Positions 49,927-59,659 of a DNA stretch of 64,000 nt are shown here, one piece after another. The translations under genes and the position numbers were made by a program. Each line of letters starts with the position of its first letter. Within the stretch, counting starts at the first letter, position 1. The notes beneath the pieces are model-generated. The model worked only from the letters and a program-made list of their open reading frames with translations, had not been told where the DNA came from and did no database searches. This stretch comes from Terriglobia bacterium (GTDB lineage: Bacteria; Acidobacteriota; Terriglobia; JAIQFV01): contig JAQUPQ010000002.1 of assembly GCA_028716525.1 (NCBI GenBank), forward strand, positions 1 to 64,000, written 5' to 3'.

Positions 49927-51444
49927 ATGAGCTTGAGAAGGTATAAGAGAATAGGATTTTGGATGGTGGTTGCAAGTCTCTCAACGTTGGGATGGCGTTT
50001 ATCGATTTGGGCTCAGCCCGCATCTGCCATCACCGTGGATGGCGACATCAGGCTATTTACCGTGCTGACAGCGCTTCAAGCCGGAGGGTTTCAACTCCCG
50101 AGCGCGCACTCCTCCAAAACCTTGGAGGTGAGAAGACAAGTCCAAGCTTCGATTGATGCCAAGCTCTCGCCGGACCTCAAAGAGCGGCTAACGAAGTTTG
50201 TCGAAACTCATCAAAATGTCGATTCCTCGGCCCCGCCCTTGTCGAAATATCTGTCTTTAGCCATGCTTTTGGATATGCCCCCTAAAATGGGGTTTGTGTG
50301 GAGCGCCGACAAGCTTCCCCCGGATGTTTTGACGATCATCGACTTCCAACCCTTGGTCAAGGAATTTTACGAAACGACACCCGTGGAGCGGATTTGGTCG
50401 ACCCTTCAACCGGGGTTGGATGTCCTAATTGGGAGTCAGCAGGAAGTCATCATGCGGACCATTCAGCAGACGGAGGGCTATCTCCGCCTTCCTTCGTACT
50501 CCTACTTGGGCCGCCATTATTACATTGTGATGGATGTCTTGGGGGCTACAACCAGCCCTTCTGCAAGAAATTACGGCGAAGATTACTATTTGATTGTCGG
50601 GCCATCCCCACAGCCGGAATTGGATGAGATTCGGCATCAATTTCTACATTTCGTGCTTGACCCGTTGAGTTTGCGGGTGGCCGACAAGTTTTTTCACAAG
50701 CAGGGACTCATGAATTTGGCGGCGGACAATCCGAATCTCGATCCGCAATTCAAAAAGGATTTCATGCTGTTCGCCGTAGAATGTCTCATTCGCGCCACCG
50801 AGTTGCGCCTTCAAAAATTGCCGGCGGCAAAGGTCGAGAACGATCTAACGGTGAGCGCCGCCTCGGGGTTCTTTCTGATCAAGTACTTCTATGACCAATT
50901 GGGTGAGTTCCAAAAAGGTGACCAAGGAATCCGCCAGGCTTTGGGTCCCATGGTGGATTCGATCGACATCGAAGCTGAAAAAAAGTACGTGTCCTCATTG
51001 GCATTGGTGACTGTGCCCACGAGCAAACCTGTTCCAACGCGCGCGCTGACCGTGAATGAGAAGAGGCTCGAGGAAGCGGGCGATCTCTTAAGCCAGGAAA
51101 AGTATGAGGCGGCCAAGAAGATTTTTCAGGAGGTGGCTTCCACGGATGCCTCCTTGCGAGCGCGGGCGTTTTATGGTGAAGGGGTGGTGCTGAGTTTGCA
51201 GCGTGATCACGACGGCGCCAAGGAGTTTTTTGAGAAGGCTTTGGCCGAGAAGCAAATCGATCCGGCGACACGAGCATGGTCCCATATTTACCTGGGACGG
51301 ATGCTGGACTTGGAGGGCGAGCGCGAGCTGGCGATTAAACAATATGCCGCCGCCGTCGAAAGCGGCGACGACACGCGCAATGCCCAAGCCGCTGCCAAAG
51401 AGGGCCTTCTGAAGCCGTTCGGTGGAAAAGAGAAGAATCGCTGA
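49927..51444 (+). CDS. Exported TPR-repeat protein
   Basis: A 505-residue protein with an N-terminal hydrophobic leader (about residues 10-30, ending WAQPASA) and a long alpha-helical body. Its first 380 residues (DVLTIIDFQPLVKEFYE, ADKFFHKQGLMN) match no domain I can name; the last 120 residues are TPR-like (RLEEAGDLLSQEKYEAAKKI, GAKEFFEKALAEKQIDPA). Probably periplasmic, function unknown. It diverges from the GspG-like lipoprotein. Confidence 0.72.
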   Translation: MSLRRYKRIGFWMVVASLSTLGWRLSIWAQPASAITVDGDIRLFTVLTALQAGGFQLPSAHSSKTLEVRRQVQASIDAKLSPDLKERLTKFVETHQNVDSSAPPLSKYLSLAMLLDMPPKMGFVWSADKLPPDVLTIIDFQPLVKEFYETTPVERIWSTLQPGLDVLIGSQQEVIMRTIQQTEGYLRLPSYSYLGRHYYIVMDVLGATTSPSARNYGEDYYLIVGPSPQPELDEIRHQFLHFVLDPLSLRVADKFFHKQGLMNLAADNPNLDPQFKKDFMLFAVECLIRATELRLQKLPAAKVENDLTVSAASGFFLIKYFYDQLGEFQKGDQGIRQALGPMVDSIDIEAEKKYVSSLALVTVPTSKPVPTRALTVNEKRLEEAGDLLSQEKYEAAKKIFQEVASTDASLRARAFYGEGVVLSLQRDHDGAKEFFEKALAEKQIDPATRAWSHIYLGRMLDLEGERELAIKQYAAAVESGDDTRNAQAAAKEGLLKPFGGKEKNR

Positions 51445-51575
51445 AACCTTAACGGATCCGAGGAGTTGGCACTCCGAACGGAAACCGCGGAGGTCGAGCC
51501 GGGGAGGGTGAAAAACCGCCCGATTTTGAGGTTTTCCGCGAGTCCGAGGTGCCGCTGAGCCCACGAAGGTCTTTC

Positions 51576-51605
51576 TTGACACCAGGGAGCGCTTTTGAAT
51601 AGGAT
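51576..51605 (+). promoter_or_regulatory. Sigma-70-type promoter candidate for the second exported TPR gene
   Basis: Perfect TTGACA, an 18-base spacer, TAGGAT. Transcription from here would start just before the stem-loop at 51611. The bases 51445-51575 upstream show nothing identifiable. Confidence 0.5.
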
Positions 51606-51610
51606 GTGTG

Positions 51611-51632
51611 CTCTCTCAAGCGATTGAGAGGG
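51611..51632 (+). promoter_or_regulatory. 5' leader stem-loop with GCGA tetraloop
   Basis: CTCTCAA pairs with TTGAGAG around GCGA (a GNRA loop), extended by a G-U and a G-C pair. It would be close to the 5' end of the mRNA of the downstream TPR gene, where it could stabilise the transcript. Confidence 0.5.
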
Positions 51633-51738
51633 TATGGAAGTGAGTCTCTTCGCAGCCGGTTTCAAGGATCATACTCTGCACAATTACCTTCTTCGCTTCC
51701 CGGCGGTCTATTCGAAAAATGATTGAAAGGATGTACCC

Positions 51739-52668
51739 ATGAGAAAGATGTGGATGGCGATGTTCGTGGTGGTGTGTATTTTTACGGTGGCCTCCGGTAC
51801 TCCGGCCCAAGATCAGAAAGCTCCCGCCAAGGGCCCTCTGGCCAAAACCCAACAAGAATACGATGCCTATAAGAAATTTCAAAGTGAGACGGATTGGTCG
51901 AAGAAGGCTGCCGATGGGGAGCAGTTCATGAAAGATTATCCGGACTCCGCGCTCACAGGATCCTTTCTTCTCCCCATGCTGGTGCAGGCTTATGAACAGC
52001 TCGGGAATTTTCCGAAAACAGTCACTTACGCAGAAAAAGCACTGCAATCCGAGCAATCCAAGACCACCCTGCAGTTCCTCTATCAAACGCTCGTGGTGAG
52101 TTACCAGCAGCTCAACAATTACGAAAAGACGGTGGAATATGGGGAAAAAATGCTGGTTGACGATCCCAATAATACCTTTGCATTGTTTGTACTGTCGGGC
52201 GTGATTCCTGAGAGGATCAAGGACGATGACATGGACCGCCAGCAGAAGCTCGACCGGACCACCACCTACGCCAAACGGTTGTTGGAAACGACCAATGCGA
52301 TGCAACGCCCCCCCCAGATGACCGACGATCAGTGGAAGCAACAAAGAGGACAGTTACTCGGCGGAGCTTATTCTTCTCTGGGTTTTGTGGCCTTGCATCA
52401 AAAGGATTATGACGAAGCCATCAAACAGTACAAACAATCCATCGATCTTTATCCCAAGGATCCGATTGCTTTCTACCGCCTGGGACTGGCTTATTCCTTC
52501 AACAAGAAGAACGACGAAGCCATAAAGGCTTTGGCCGCCAGCGTGGCCATGAATGGTCCCGACCAGGCCCGATCTTATCTGGAACAAATTTATAGAGCCA
52601 AGAACAATGGGTCGCTGGATGGATTGGATAAAGTAATCAGCGATGCGAAGGCCCAGCTGAAGAATTAG
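51739..52668 (+). CDS. Exported TPR-repeat protein
   Basis: A 309-residue protein with a signal peptide (residues 1-22, ending GTPAQ) and at least five TPR-like helix pairs, the clearest being SSLGFVALHQKDYDEAIKQY, then LYPKDPIAFYRLGLAYSFNKK and AIKALAASVAMNGPDQAR. Likely a periplasmic scaffold. ATG follows GAAAGGATG. A strong terminator follows, so it is expressed alone. Confidence 0.82.
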   Translation: MRKMWMAMFVVVCIFTVASGTPAQDQKAPAKGPLAKTQQEYDAYKKFQSETDWSKKAADGEQFMKDYPDSALTGSFLLPMLVQAYEQLGNFPKTVTYAEKALQSEQSKTTLQFLYQTLVVSYQQLNNYEKTVEYGEKMLVDDPNNTFALFVLSGVIPERIKDDDMDRQQKLDRTTTYAKRLLETTNAMQRPPQMTDDQWKQQRGQLLGGAYSSLGFVALHQKDYDEAIKQYKQSIDLYPKDPIAFYRLGLAYSFNKKNDEAIKALAASVAMNGPDQARSYLEQIYRAKNNGSLDGLDKVISDAKAQLKN

Positions 52669-52743
52669 ACACCTGGGGCCGAGGCGACTGGAGATCGAGT
52701 TCTCGGAAGGTAACCGCACCAGGGTTTTCGAACAGGATTTTGA

Positions 52744-52778
52744 GGGCTAGTATAGTAAAATTGTACTAGCCCTTTTTT
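52744..52778 (+). terminator. Rho-independent terminator after the TPR gene
   Basis: GGGCTAGTA pairs with TACTAGCCC, then six T. It separates the TPR gene from rnc. Confidence 0.92.
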
Positions 52779-52798
52779 GCGTCCGTGGTTGAGGCTGC

Positions 52799-53497
52799 AT
52801 GTTTGACGAGTTGGAATCTCAAATCGGTCATCATTTCACACAGCCGGCGTTGCTGGAACGCGCCATGACCCATAGCTCCTTTGCGAACGAAGCGGGTCTG
52901 GCCGCCGACAATGAGCCCCTGGAGTTTTTGGGCGATTCCATTCTGGGGTTTGTCGTCAGCGATCGGCTGGTTCGCCGATTTCCGGAATTTCCCGAAGGAA
53001 AGCTTTCCAAACTGAAATCCTTCCTGGTGAGCGCCAAGAATTTATATCATGTGGCCGAAGAGGTGGGCGTCGGGAAGTTTCTGCGATTGGGACGCGGAGA
53101 GGAAAAAACGGGAGGGCGCGTCAAGCCGGCCTTGTTGGTGGACGCCCTGGAGGCGTTAATTGCGGCGGTTTATCTGGATGGGGGATTTACAGCCGCCGAG
53201 CGATTTATCGAGGAATGGATTTTCAATCAGGTTGAAGAAATAGATATCCAGAACCTCGAGATGAGTGATCCCAAATCCGCTTTACAGGAACGGCTTCAAG
53301 CGTTGAAACAGACGCCGGCTGAATACGTGGTCATTCGAGAGGCCGGACCCGATCACTGCAAGGTGTTTACGGTGGAGGTTCGTGTGGGAAACGACTTTCG
53401 CGGTGTCGCCGAAGGATTGAGCAAAAAGATGGCCGAACAAGAGGCGGCCCGCCTGGCACTGCGGCATTTTGGGTTGAATGGCGGAGAATCATCGTGA
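52799..53497 (+). CDS. rnc: Ribonuclease III
   Basis: Double-strand-specific RNase that processes rRNA and mRNA. The 232-residue product has the catalytic signature EPLEFLGDSILGFVVSDRL near residue 38, VDALEALIAAVYLDGGF near 115 (second acidic cluster) and a C-terminal double-stranded RNA-binding domain (DPKSALQERLQALKQTPAEY onward). All catalytic residues appear intact. Confidence 0.96.
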   Translation: MFDELESQIGHHFTQPALLERAMTHSSFANEAGLAADNEPLEFLGDSILGFVVSDRLVRRFPEFPEGKLSKLKSFLVSAKNLYHVAEEVGVGKFLRLGRGEEKTGGRVKPALLVDALEALIAAVYLDGGFTAAERFIEEWIFNQVEEIDIQNLEMSDPKSALQERLQALKQTPAEYVVIREAGPDHCKVFTVEVRVGNDFRGVAEGLSKKMAEQEAARLALRHFGLNGGESS

Positions 53498-53617
53498 TCG
53501 GCAAAGCTCCTGTGCAGCTCATTGGCAGGACATGCCCCCGCGCTTTTCGGACGGCCATGATCGCGCGTTTGTTGCATCTATGAAGTTTGGTTTAATCTGA
53601 ACCTCCCGCATTCATAC

Positions 53618-56203
53618 ATGAAGAAAGTGACCCTCAAGAGTATCCTTAAAAAACTCCTGCGAGTGTCCCTGTATGTGGCCCTCATTCTGGTGCTGGTCCC
53701 TCTCATTTTAGATATTGCGCCCATCAACTCGTTCGTCCAGGCTCGACTCCATGCCCGAGTGCAGCGGACGATTTCGCGCCTCCTGGGGAGACAAATCAGA
53801 GGGGGTCCGATTGAGCTGACGACTCTCTCCGGAATCGGATTCAATATGGACAGCGTTTTTGTGAGCGAAGATCCGGGGTTTGGGGATGAACAGTTTCTGT
53901 ATGCCGGACGGATTCATTTTGTGATGAGCTGGCATTCGTTTGTCTCCCGGCGACTCGAGCTCTCCAGCATCACACTTCGACAAGCCAGCATCAATTGCGT
54001 TCGAAATTCCGAAGGGCATTGGAACTTCGAGACGCTTTTCAGCCGCGGAAATGTTCCAGCACCGGCCGGCAGCCCGGTCAATGCTGCGAATGGGGGAGAG
54101 GGGACAGGAGCACCCGCAGCCCCCTCCTTTCCCTTCAAGGTTTACTTTGTCGAGAGCCGGATCGATTTCAAAGAGCAGGCCGGGAACAATCCCAAGAGCG
54201 CTTATTTCGTTTCGATCATTAATGGCTCACTGGAGCCGGCTTGGTTTACCGATGGCTTGAATTTCGATCTGACATTGAGACCTTCACGAACCGACATCCC
54301 CATGGAAAATTCGGGAACCGTCCGCGCGACGGGATCGCTGGGCCCCTTCCGGGGGCAGTCCCTTTGGGATGCCGTTGTTCAGGGACGTCTCCGAATGGAG
54401 AAGTACCCTTATTCCGATGTCGTGGCGCTGCTTGCGGGTCGAGTGTCCGGTTGGCACGGATCGCTGGCCGGGACGGCGAATTTTCACGGACAGTTGAATT
54501 CCGGAATTCAAGGGGCTGCGCAGCTGAATGTGGTAGACCTTCATTCCGAAGCCGTGCAGCCGCGCGACCAGTTTCAGAGCGCCACGATAGTGCTTCCCAA
54601 GGTGGAGCTGCAAATCGGACGTCAATTTTTACTGAGTGAAGGCAAAGTGTCGATGGGCGGAAGCAGTTTGGATATCGACGGGAGTGTGGATTTCCGCGAC
54701 GGGAAATCCCTGGACCTGGAGATAAGCGGCAGGAAGATTCGAGCCGACGATACCTTGAATGTTCTTCGCGGGTTCAGCGCGCACTTGGACCCCAGTTTGC
54801 GCGTGGCGGCGGACCTGGACATGGATCTGCTCGTTCAAGGGGATTGGCAATCGCCCGCGATCTCTATGTCCCTTGCAATCTCTCAGGGAGAGATGAATTC
54901 TCAACTCCTTGAACGACCGATTCCCTTCAATGCCTCAAAAATCATGCTTCGAGATGGCGCCTTGACATGGGACCCGATTCGAATGGGGATCAAGAACACT
55001 GCTATCCAAGTGGCAGGCGGTGTTTCCGGGCTTTGGGGTTCGCCCCATTTGATTTACAGCTTGTCGGGGCGAGAAACCTCCATCGCCCAGATGGAGGGCA
55101 TTCTGCGGACCTTCATGATTTGGCCAACGGCTGCACATGCCGAAGGGATTGCAGATTTCAATCTCACCTGGGGGCCCGCGGGTAAGAAAGCAACGACCTC
55201 CAGTCTGACCGGAACTGTCGTGGGGCGAAATCTGACCCTTCGCTTGGGGAGTACGGAAAATGTTCGGGTGGCCTCCGCCCGGTTTGATTCCCGAGCGGGC
55301 GTTTCGCAGTTAGCCGTGACAAAACTGATTTGGGGACAGTCTGTAGCTTCGGTCAGCGCCCAATTCGCCGGGCTGGATTTCCATGTGGCCCAAGTTTCTG
55401 TGAATGCCAGTTTCTTGGATATCGGACAATTAATCGGCTTGGGTCGGCAAGCGGCCGGCGGTCTCTTTCCGGCTTCCTCTATCCCTTCAGGGAGCGGCAG
55501 TGGACCTGCGATATCAATTCATTGGTCCGGGATCATTAACTCTGATTGGCTGTATTTGTACCGCATCCAAGGGACCAATTTCCGTTCAGGGTTTCTTTTG
55601 ACGCGGGAAACATTGCAGCTTCCCGATTACTCTCTGTCGGTGTATGCAGGACAGACCCACGGGTCTGCCGATCTAAGCTGGCCGCAAAAACATCCGCGGT
55701 TGCGGGTTGATGGGGCTGCGGAAGGGGTTCGCTGGGGACCGCTCTTGCGGATATTGGCGCCCGCGATCGGAGGAATCGGTGGACATGTTTCTGGCCGATA
55801 TCAATTGTCGGGTGAAAAATTTCAGAATCAGGCCTGGGCCGATGCCATCACGGCCCATGTGGCGGTCAGCAGCGTTGATGTGAAAAGCACTGAGTTGAGC
55901 AATCCGGCAGGCGTGTCGGAGGTTCGCAATTTATTGAAAATAGGGGCCGTCGCTTCAGATTCCAACTCACGTTTGGATCTCGACCTGGATTACGCTCCAA
56001 GCAAGATGACCTTCCAAACAGCCCGTATATCACGGCCGGAATTCATCGCAGACTTCAAAGGGGAATGCTCTCGACAGTTGGATTTGAATCTTACTGGAAA
56101 CATCGAGAGAATGCCTCCATTGAAGAGCGACCCCGCTTCTGTTGGCGTGAAACTCACCGGGCCGCTCACGAACAGCCGCCTCATCATTTCCCGAACCCCT
56201 TAA
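53618..56203 (+). CDS. AsmA-like envelope protein
   Basis: An 861-residue protein with one N-terminal transmembrane helix (LYVALILVLVPLILDIA, about residues 14-33) and a long beta-rich body of the AsmA/TamB-like repeating beta-groove type, for example ISRLLGRQIRGGPIEL early, YHSFVSRRLELSSITLRQASI-type strands, and a C-terminal GVKLTGPLTNSRLIISRTP. Such proteins shuttle phospholipid to the outer membrane in Gram-negative bacteria. Substrate here is not known. The presence of an outer membrane is also indicated by the TonB receptor. Confidence 0.82.
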   Translation: MKKVTLKSILKKLLRVSLYVALILVLVPLILDIAPINSFVQARLHARVQRTISRLLGRQIRGGPIELTTLSGIGFNMDSVFVSEDPGFGDEQFLYAGRIHFVMSWHSFVSRRLELSSITLRQASINCVRNSEGHWNFETLFSRGNVPAPAGSPVNAANGGEGTGAPAAPSFPFKVYFVESRIDFKEQAGNNPKSAYFVSIINGSLEPAWFTDGLNFDLTLRPSRTDIPMENSGTVRATGSLGPFRGQSLWDAVVQGRLRMEKYPYSDVVALLAGRVSGWHGSLAGTANFHGQLNSGIQGAAQLNVVDLHSEAVQPRDQFQSATIVLPKVELQIGRQFLLSEGKVSMGGSSLDIDGSVDFRDGKSLDLEISGRKIRADDTLNVLRGFSAHLDPSLRVAADLDMDLLVQGDWQSPAISMSLAISQGEMNSQLLERPIPFNASKIMLRDGALTWDPIRMGIKNTAIQVAGGVSGLWGSPHLIYSLSGRETSIAQMEGILRTFMIWPTAAHAEGIADFNLTWGPAGKKATTSSLTGTVVGRNLTLRLGSTENVRVASARFDSRAGVSQLAVTKLIWGQSVASVSAQFAGLDFHVAQVSVNASFLDIGQLIGLGRQAAGGLFPASSIPSGSGSGPAISIHWSGIINSDWLYLYRIQGTNFRSGFLLTRETLQLPDYSLSVYAGQTHGSADLSWPQKHPRLRVDGAAEGVRWGPLLRILAPAIGGIGGHVSGRYQLSGEKFQNQAWADAITAHVAVSSVDVKSTELSNPAGVSEVRNLLKIGAVASDSNSRLDLDLDYAPSKMTFQTARISRPEFIADFKGECSRQLDLNLTGNIERMPPLKSDPASVGVKLTGPLTNSRLIISRTP

Positions 56204-56259
56204 ATTTCTAAACGCCTGATCAGTGCGAGATTTGCCCAATCCCGCCATGAGGACTGCGC

Positions 56260-57981
56260 TTACTTCGACTCCGTCAACGCCAGATCCAGGACATCACAAA
56301 GTAAGCCGCACGGTGATAGGCGCCGGTATTGAAAGCCATTGTTTGTCATTTCGATTTGTGAGAAGGAGAGGGAAGGAGTTTCTCTCCGGGAATTGTGCAG
56401 GCCGGTCTGTGGGGTGTCAGCGACCGGGCTGGAAAATGCCAGATAGGGCGCCTTCAGATTGAATTCCTGGGGGAGAGTCGGGCTGGGCATCGACCCATTG
56501 GCCTCGAGACTTTCCAATGCGGTTGCCAGGGCTCCTTGGTCTGTGCTGAAGTACAGAACGTCTTTCCAAATGGCGTAAGCAGCGCTTTGATCCATGGCCT
56601 CGAGGAGGGGGCGTGCGGCTTTCGCTGCTGTCGGAGAGAAGAATATCGTGGCGGACCCCACGGACCGTGTGCTTGGTTTTCGGTCTTCGGCGACGACTTT
56701 GGAAAACACCTTCGACAATCCGCCAACGTCTTTGGAAGGGATGGCTAAAACCCAGCCAAGACGTGATTTCTGAACTCGATCGTTCTTGGGCTTCGGATTG
56801 GCTTTGTCTGTGACGTTGATTTGGAATGCGATAAAAGCGCCGGAGGTCTTCGCCAGGAGATCTCGATCGATTCGAAAACCGAGCGCCCCTTCAAAAAAAG
56901 CGATGACCAAGTCGCGATTCTGCTCAGCTTCCTGATGTGTCAGAATGCCGATACCGTTGGTCAGAGCTCTCCATATGGCTTCGGCGTTCTTGATGGTGAT
57001 CAGCTTGACCGCCAAAGCGTCCTTCGGGACAGGAACCGTCTTCAGCAATGTGAACCCGTCTCCCGCCTGGTTCAGGAATATCTGAAGGGCCGTCCCCGAA
57101 GCGGTGGCATTGGGCGGCTCGGTGAATTGCCAGGTTTCTTCAATTCCGCCGGACTGCGTCGAGGAGGAGAATTCCACGGCGCGAATCTGACCCAGTCCAA
57201 CGGCATCGAGAAAAGCAGAGGTTCGTCCCGCGTCATCAAACGGCCCGTAGTTGTGAACCAGGAATTCACGCAAAAGATTGGCCAGGGCCTGCCCGGACCA
57301 GAATCCGCATCCGAAAGATTGAGATCCGCATCTTGGGGTGTTTTCTTTCCAGAGCGGGGTCTTGGAAATAGAAATTCCATTGCCATCCGAAGTATCCAGT
57401 GCGGCGGCCATGGCATCACGTTGATTGCTAATGAATGGCATGCCGCCATGAACGGCAAAAAAAAGGGTCCGGCTGAGGAGTTCGTTGTGGAGGACGGCAA
57501 TTGTTTCGCCGTGCAAACGTTCTTCACTGAGGGTGGAATGGGCATCCGAAAAGAGTTCCGCTAAACGCCGCGCGGGCCAATTGAATTTCTTCGAAAATAC
57601 CCAAGTCGAACGAGCCAGCAGCACCCAATTGATCTTGATGGTCTGATCGGCTTCAACGGAGGCGGAAGGAATCATCACAAGCAATTCCACATGGTTTCCA
57701 ATTCCGGAATGAAGTCCCGCCGACCCGGCGGCTTTCTCGAACCAGGCATTCATTCGGGCGGCGTCTGCAGAGGAGAGATATTGGTTCAGGAGGGCTCGTG
57801 TTTGAATCCAATCGGATAATCGCTGGATATTTGGAATTTCGAGATACCCTAAAGAATTGGCGGGGACAAGCGACGCCAGCGGCTTAGGCCTGAGCGCGAA
57901 ATAGGTTCCCAAGGCGATGACGAGCACCAGTCCCGCCACCACCAGGATTCCATTCCTTAGATTCATCTGAAATTTAGGCAT
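56260..57981 (-). CDS. Membrane-anchored uncharacterised protein (DUF3352-like)
   Basis: A 573-residue protein with one N-terminal transmembrane segment (ILVVAGLVLVIALGTYFAL, about 11-29) followed by a large extracytoplasmic domain. The opening after the helix (LVPANSLGYLEIPNIQRL) and the repeated FEGALGF, ISSxTxAA-type segments recall DUF3352-like proteins, which often accompany envelope genes; assignment is tentative. Convergent with asmA-like gene; no catalytic motif seen. Confidence 0.6.
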   Translation of the reverse strand: MPKFQMNLRNGILVVAGLVLVIALGTYFALRPKPLASLVPANSLGYLEIPNIQRLSDWIQTRALLNQYLSSADAARMNAWFEKAAGSAGLHSGIGNHVELLVMIPSASVEADQTIKINWVLLARSTWVFSKKFNWPARRLAELFSDAHSTLSEERLHGETIAVLHNELLSRTLFFAVHGGMPFISNQRDAMAAALDTSDGNGISISKTPLWKENTPRCGSQSFGCGFWSGQALANLLREFLVHNYGPFDDAGRTSAFLDAVGLGQIRAVEFSSSTQSGGIEETWQFTEPPNATASGTALQIFLNQAGDGFTLLKTVPVPKDALAVKLITIKNAEAIWRALTNGIGILTHQEAEQNRDLVIAFFEGALGFRIDRDLLAKTSGAFIAFQINVTDKANPKPKNDRVQKSRLGWVLAIPSKDVGGLSKVFSKVVAEDRKPSTRSVGSATIFFSPTAAKAARPLLEAMDQSAAYAIWKDVLYFSTDQGALATALESLEANGSMPSPTLPQEFNLKAPYLAFSSPVADTPQTGLHNSRRETPSLSFSQIEMTNNGFQYRRLSPCGLLCDVLDLALTESK

Positions 57982-57996
57982 AGAAGGCGTTGGAGG

Positions 57997-59001
57997 TTAT
58001 CTCTTTGCCTTTTGACGCGCTTCGATAAGGACCACACATCGATCGATGGCTTCAGCCAAGGCGCCCTCGTTGGCAATTCCTTTTCCGGCGATGTCAAACG
58101 CCGTACCGTGATCGACCGAGGTGCGTACAAAGGGCAATCCCAGCGTGATGTTTGTGGCATGTCCGAAGGACAAGGCCTTGACGGCGATCATGGCTTGATC
58201 ATGGTACGGGGCCAGAACGGCATCAAACTCCCCGGCGGCAGCCCGGAGGTACAGGGTGTCCGCTGGATAGGGTCCATGGAGCGCAATTCGTTCGCGCCGG
58301 CATTGTCGGATGGCAGGGGCCATGATCTTAATTTCTTCTTTTCCCAGCAAGCCGGCCTCCCCGGCATGAGGATTTATGCCGGCCACTGCAATGCGCGGCT
58401 TCCGGATGCCCAAAGCCGACAATTCCCGCGTCACCAGGCGGGCCTTTTCACACAAGAGTCCGGGATGAAGCGAGGAGATGGCTCGTTGCAGTGGCAAGTG
58501 GGTGCTGAGCAATACCGTGTAAAAACCCTTGGCGTAGAATGCCATGGCAAAGTGGCGAGTGTGCGTGTGGGCGGCCAGCATTTCAGTGTGGCCCGGGAAC
58601 CGGATTCCTGCCACGGCCCAAGCGCGTTTGTTGATGGGCGCCGTGACGATTCCGTCCACATAACCACGCAATGCCAAGGAAACGGCCGTTTCAAGATAGT
58701 CGTATGACATTTGGCCGCAGCGTTTGCTGATGCGGCCCGTGGGGATCGCGAAGGGAGTGTGTCCCCAGTCCAGCAGTTGGGGAAAACGCTGGCGGTGGAA
58801 ATTCCTGCGGGAAATCCGCAACGCCAAAAAGGATGTTCGAGAACTGCGCGGAAGGAGCGAGGGATCGAATAGGAAAGAGTCGCCGATAATCAATAACCGG
58901 GCACGCCGGTTTAACGCCTTCTTTTGCACCGCCTTTTGAACGATCTCGGGTCCAATTCCGGAGGGGTCGCCGATCGTCACCGCAACGACAGGTCTAGTCA
59001 T
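57997..59001 (-). CDS. pdxA: 4-hydroxythreonine-4-phosphate dehydrogenase
   Basis: NAD-dependent oxidation and decarboxylation in the DXP-dependent vitamin B6 pathway. Starting at MTRPVVAVTIGDPSGIGPEIV the product has 335 residues. Metal ligands are visible in FPGHTEMLA (near residue 140), NPHAGEAGLLGKEE (near 210) and APYHDQAMIAVKAL (near 265), with GLPFVRTSVDHGTAFDIAGKG near the C-terminus. The upstream in-frame extension is rejected because it runs through hfq; the two genes overlap by 8 bases. Confidence 0.95.
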   Translation of the reverse strand: MTRPVVAVTIGDPSGIGPEIVQKAVQKKALNRRARLLIIGDSFLFDPSLLPRSSRTSFLALRISRRNFHRQRFPQLLDWGHTPFAIPTGRISKRCGQMSYDYLETAVSLALRGYVDGIVTAPINKRAWAVAGIRFPGHTEMLAAHTHTRHFAMAFYAKGFYTVLLSTHLPLQRAISSLHPGLLCEKARLVTRELSALGIRKPRIAVAGINPHAGEAGLLGKEEIKIMAPAIRQCRRERIALHGPYPADTLYLRAAAGEFDAVLAPYHDQAMIAVKALSFGHATNITLGLPFVRTSVDHGTAFDIAGKGIANEGALAEAIDRCVVLIEARQKAKR

Positions 59002-59341
59002 CGCCGGCTTTATCTTCGTTCTCTTTATACATGTACCGAATCGCATGTTTCATCAACAGGAGATTGGACTCGTTGATACGATTCACTTTGATACAGCGCT
59101 TGTCGTACCATTCAATCACGCCATGCAGAATTTCGCCATCGAGCAGAACCATAACCATGGGGGTCTTGTTCTGCATCTGCTTCACATAGTAGAAATTCTC
59201 GGCGTTGGTTTGCTCCGGCGGCACAGGTTTGCGCCTCTGCTGACCTTGCTGGGACTGCTGTTGACCGGAGGAACGAGGTTCCCGCTCGCTGCCGCGGTCT
59301 TTAACGTCTGCCAGAGATGAACGAATTAGTTTCCGGTTCAC
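58994..59341 (-). CDS. hfq: RNA chaperone Hfq with a long N-terminal extension
   Basis: An Sm-fold RNA chaperone mediating sRNA-mRNA pairing. The Sm part begins near residue 45 with ENFYYVKQMQNKTPMVMVLL, then DGEILHGVIEWYDKRCIKV (Sm1) and LMKHAIRYM (Sm2, with the KHA signature). The first ~45 residues are a polar, Gln/Arg-rich, probably disordered extension (GQQQSQQGQQRRKPVPPEQ) absent from most Hfq; the usual extension is C-terminal. GTG at 59341 is chosen since GGAGGA lies 6 bases before it; a GTG 15 bases further upstream would overlap that site. Length 115 residues. Confidence 0.85.
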   Translation of the reverse strand: MNRKLIRSSLADVKDRGSEREPRSSGQQQSQQGQQRRKPVPPEQTNAENFYYVKQMQNKTPMVMVLLDGEILHGVIEWYDKRCIKVNRINESNLLLMKHAIRYMYKENEDKAGDD

Positions 59342-59659
59342 GCCATTCTCCTCCACATTCAGATTGTTCGTTTTGCCTGCTCAGTCTGTCGTTTCAGTGC
59401 GGGAGAGTCTCGGACGACTGGCTCGTTGGATGCCTCGATTGTAATACCCACCCCGTTCGGGGAGAAACCTCCACGTCGGATTCTAGAGGCGGTAATCCTG
59501 TTGAGGTGGATAGAGTCCTGCGGACTCCTCAAATCTCCTTCAGACTTTCACTTTCGTTGTCTTGCGATTGTGAAATTGCTCGAAGTCTAACATACCGACT
59601 ACATCCCCGCAAGGGGGTTGTCGCTTGCTGGTCGGGCGAAGGGTCACCTTACAGGACGT
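59342..59659. other. Intergenic leader between holB and hfq
   Basis: About 320 bases. I see two small hairpins (CCCC-GTTC-GGGG near 59451 and GAGTCC-TGC-GGACTC at 59511-59525) and a weak leftward promoter (TTGCGG, 17 bases, TAGACT; around 59582-59612). No gene. It most likely carries the hfq promoter and leader. Confidence 0.4.
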
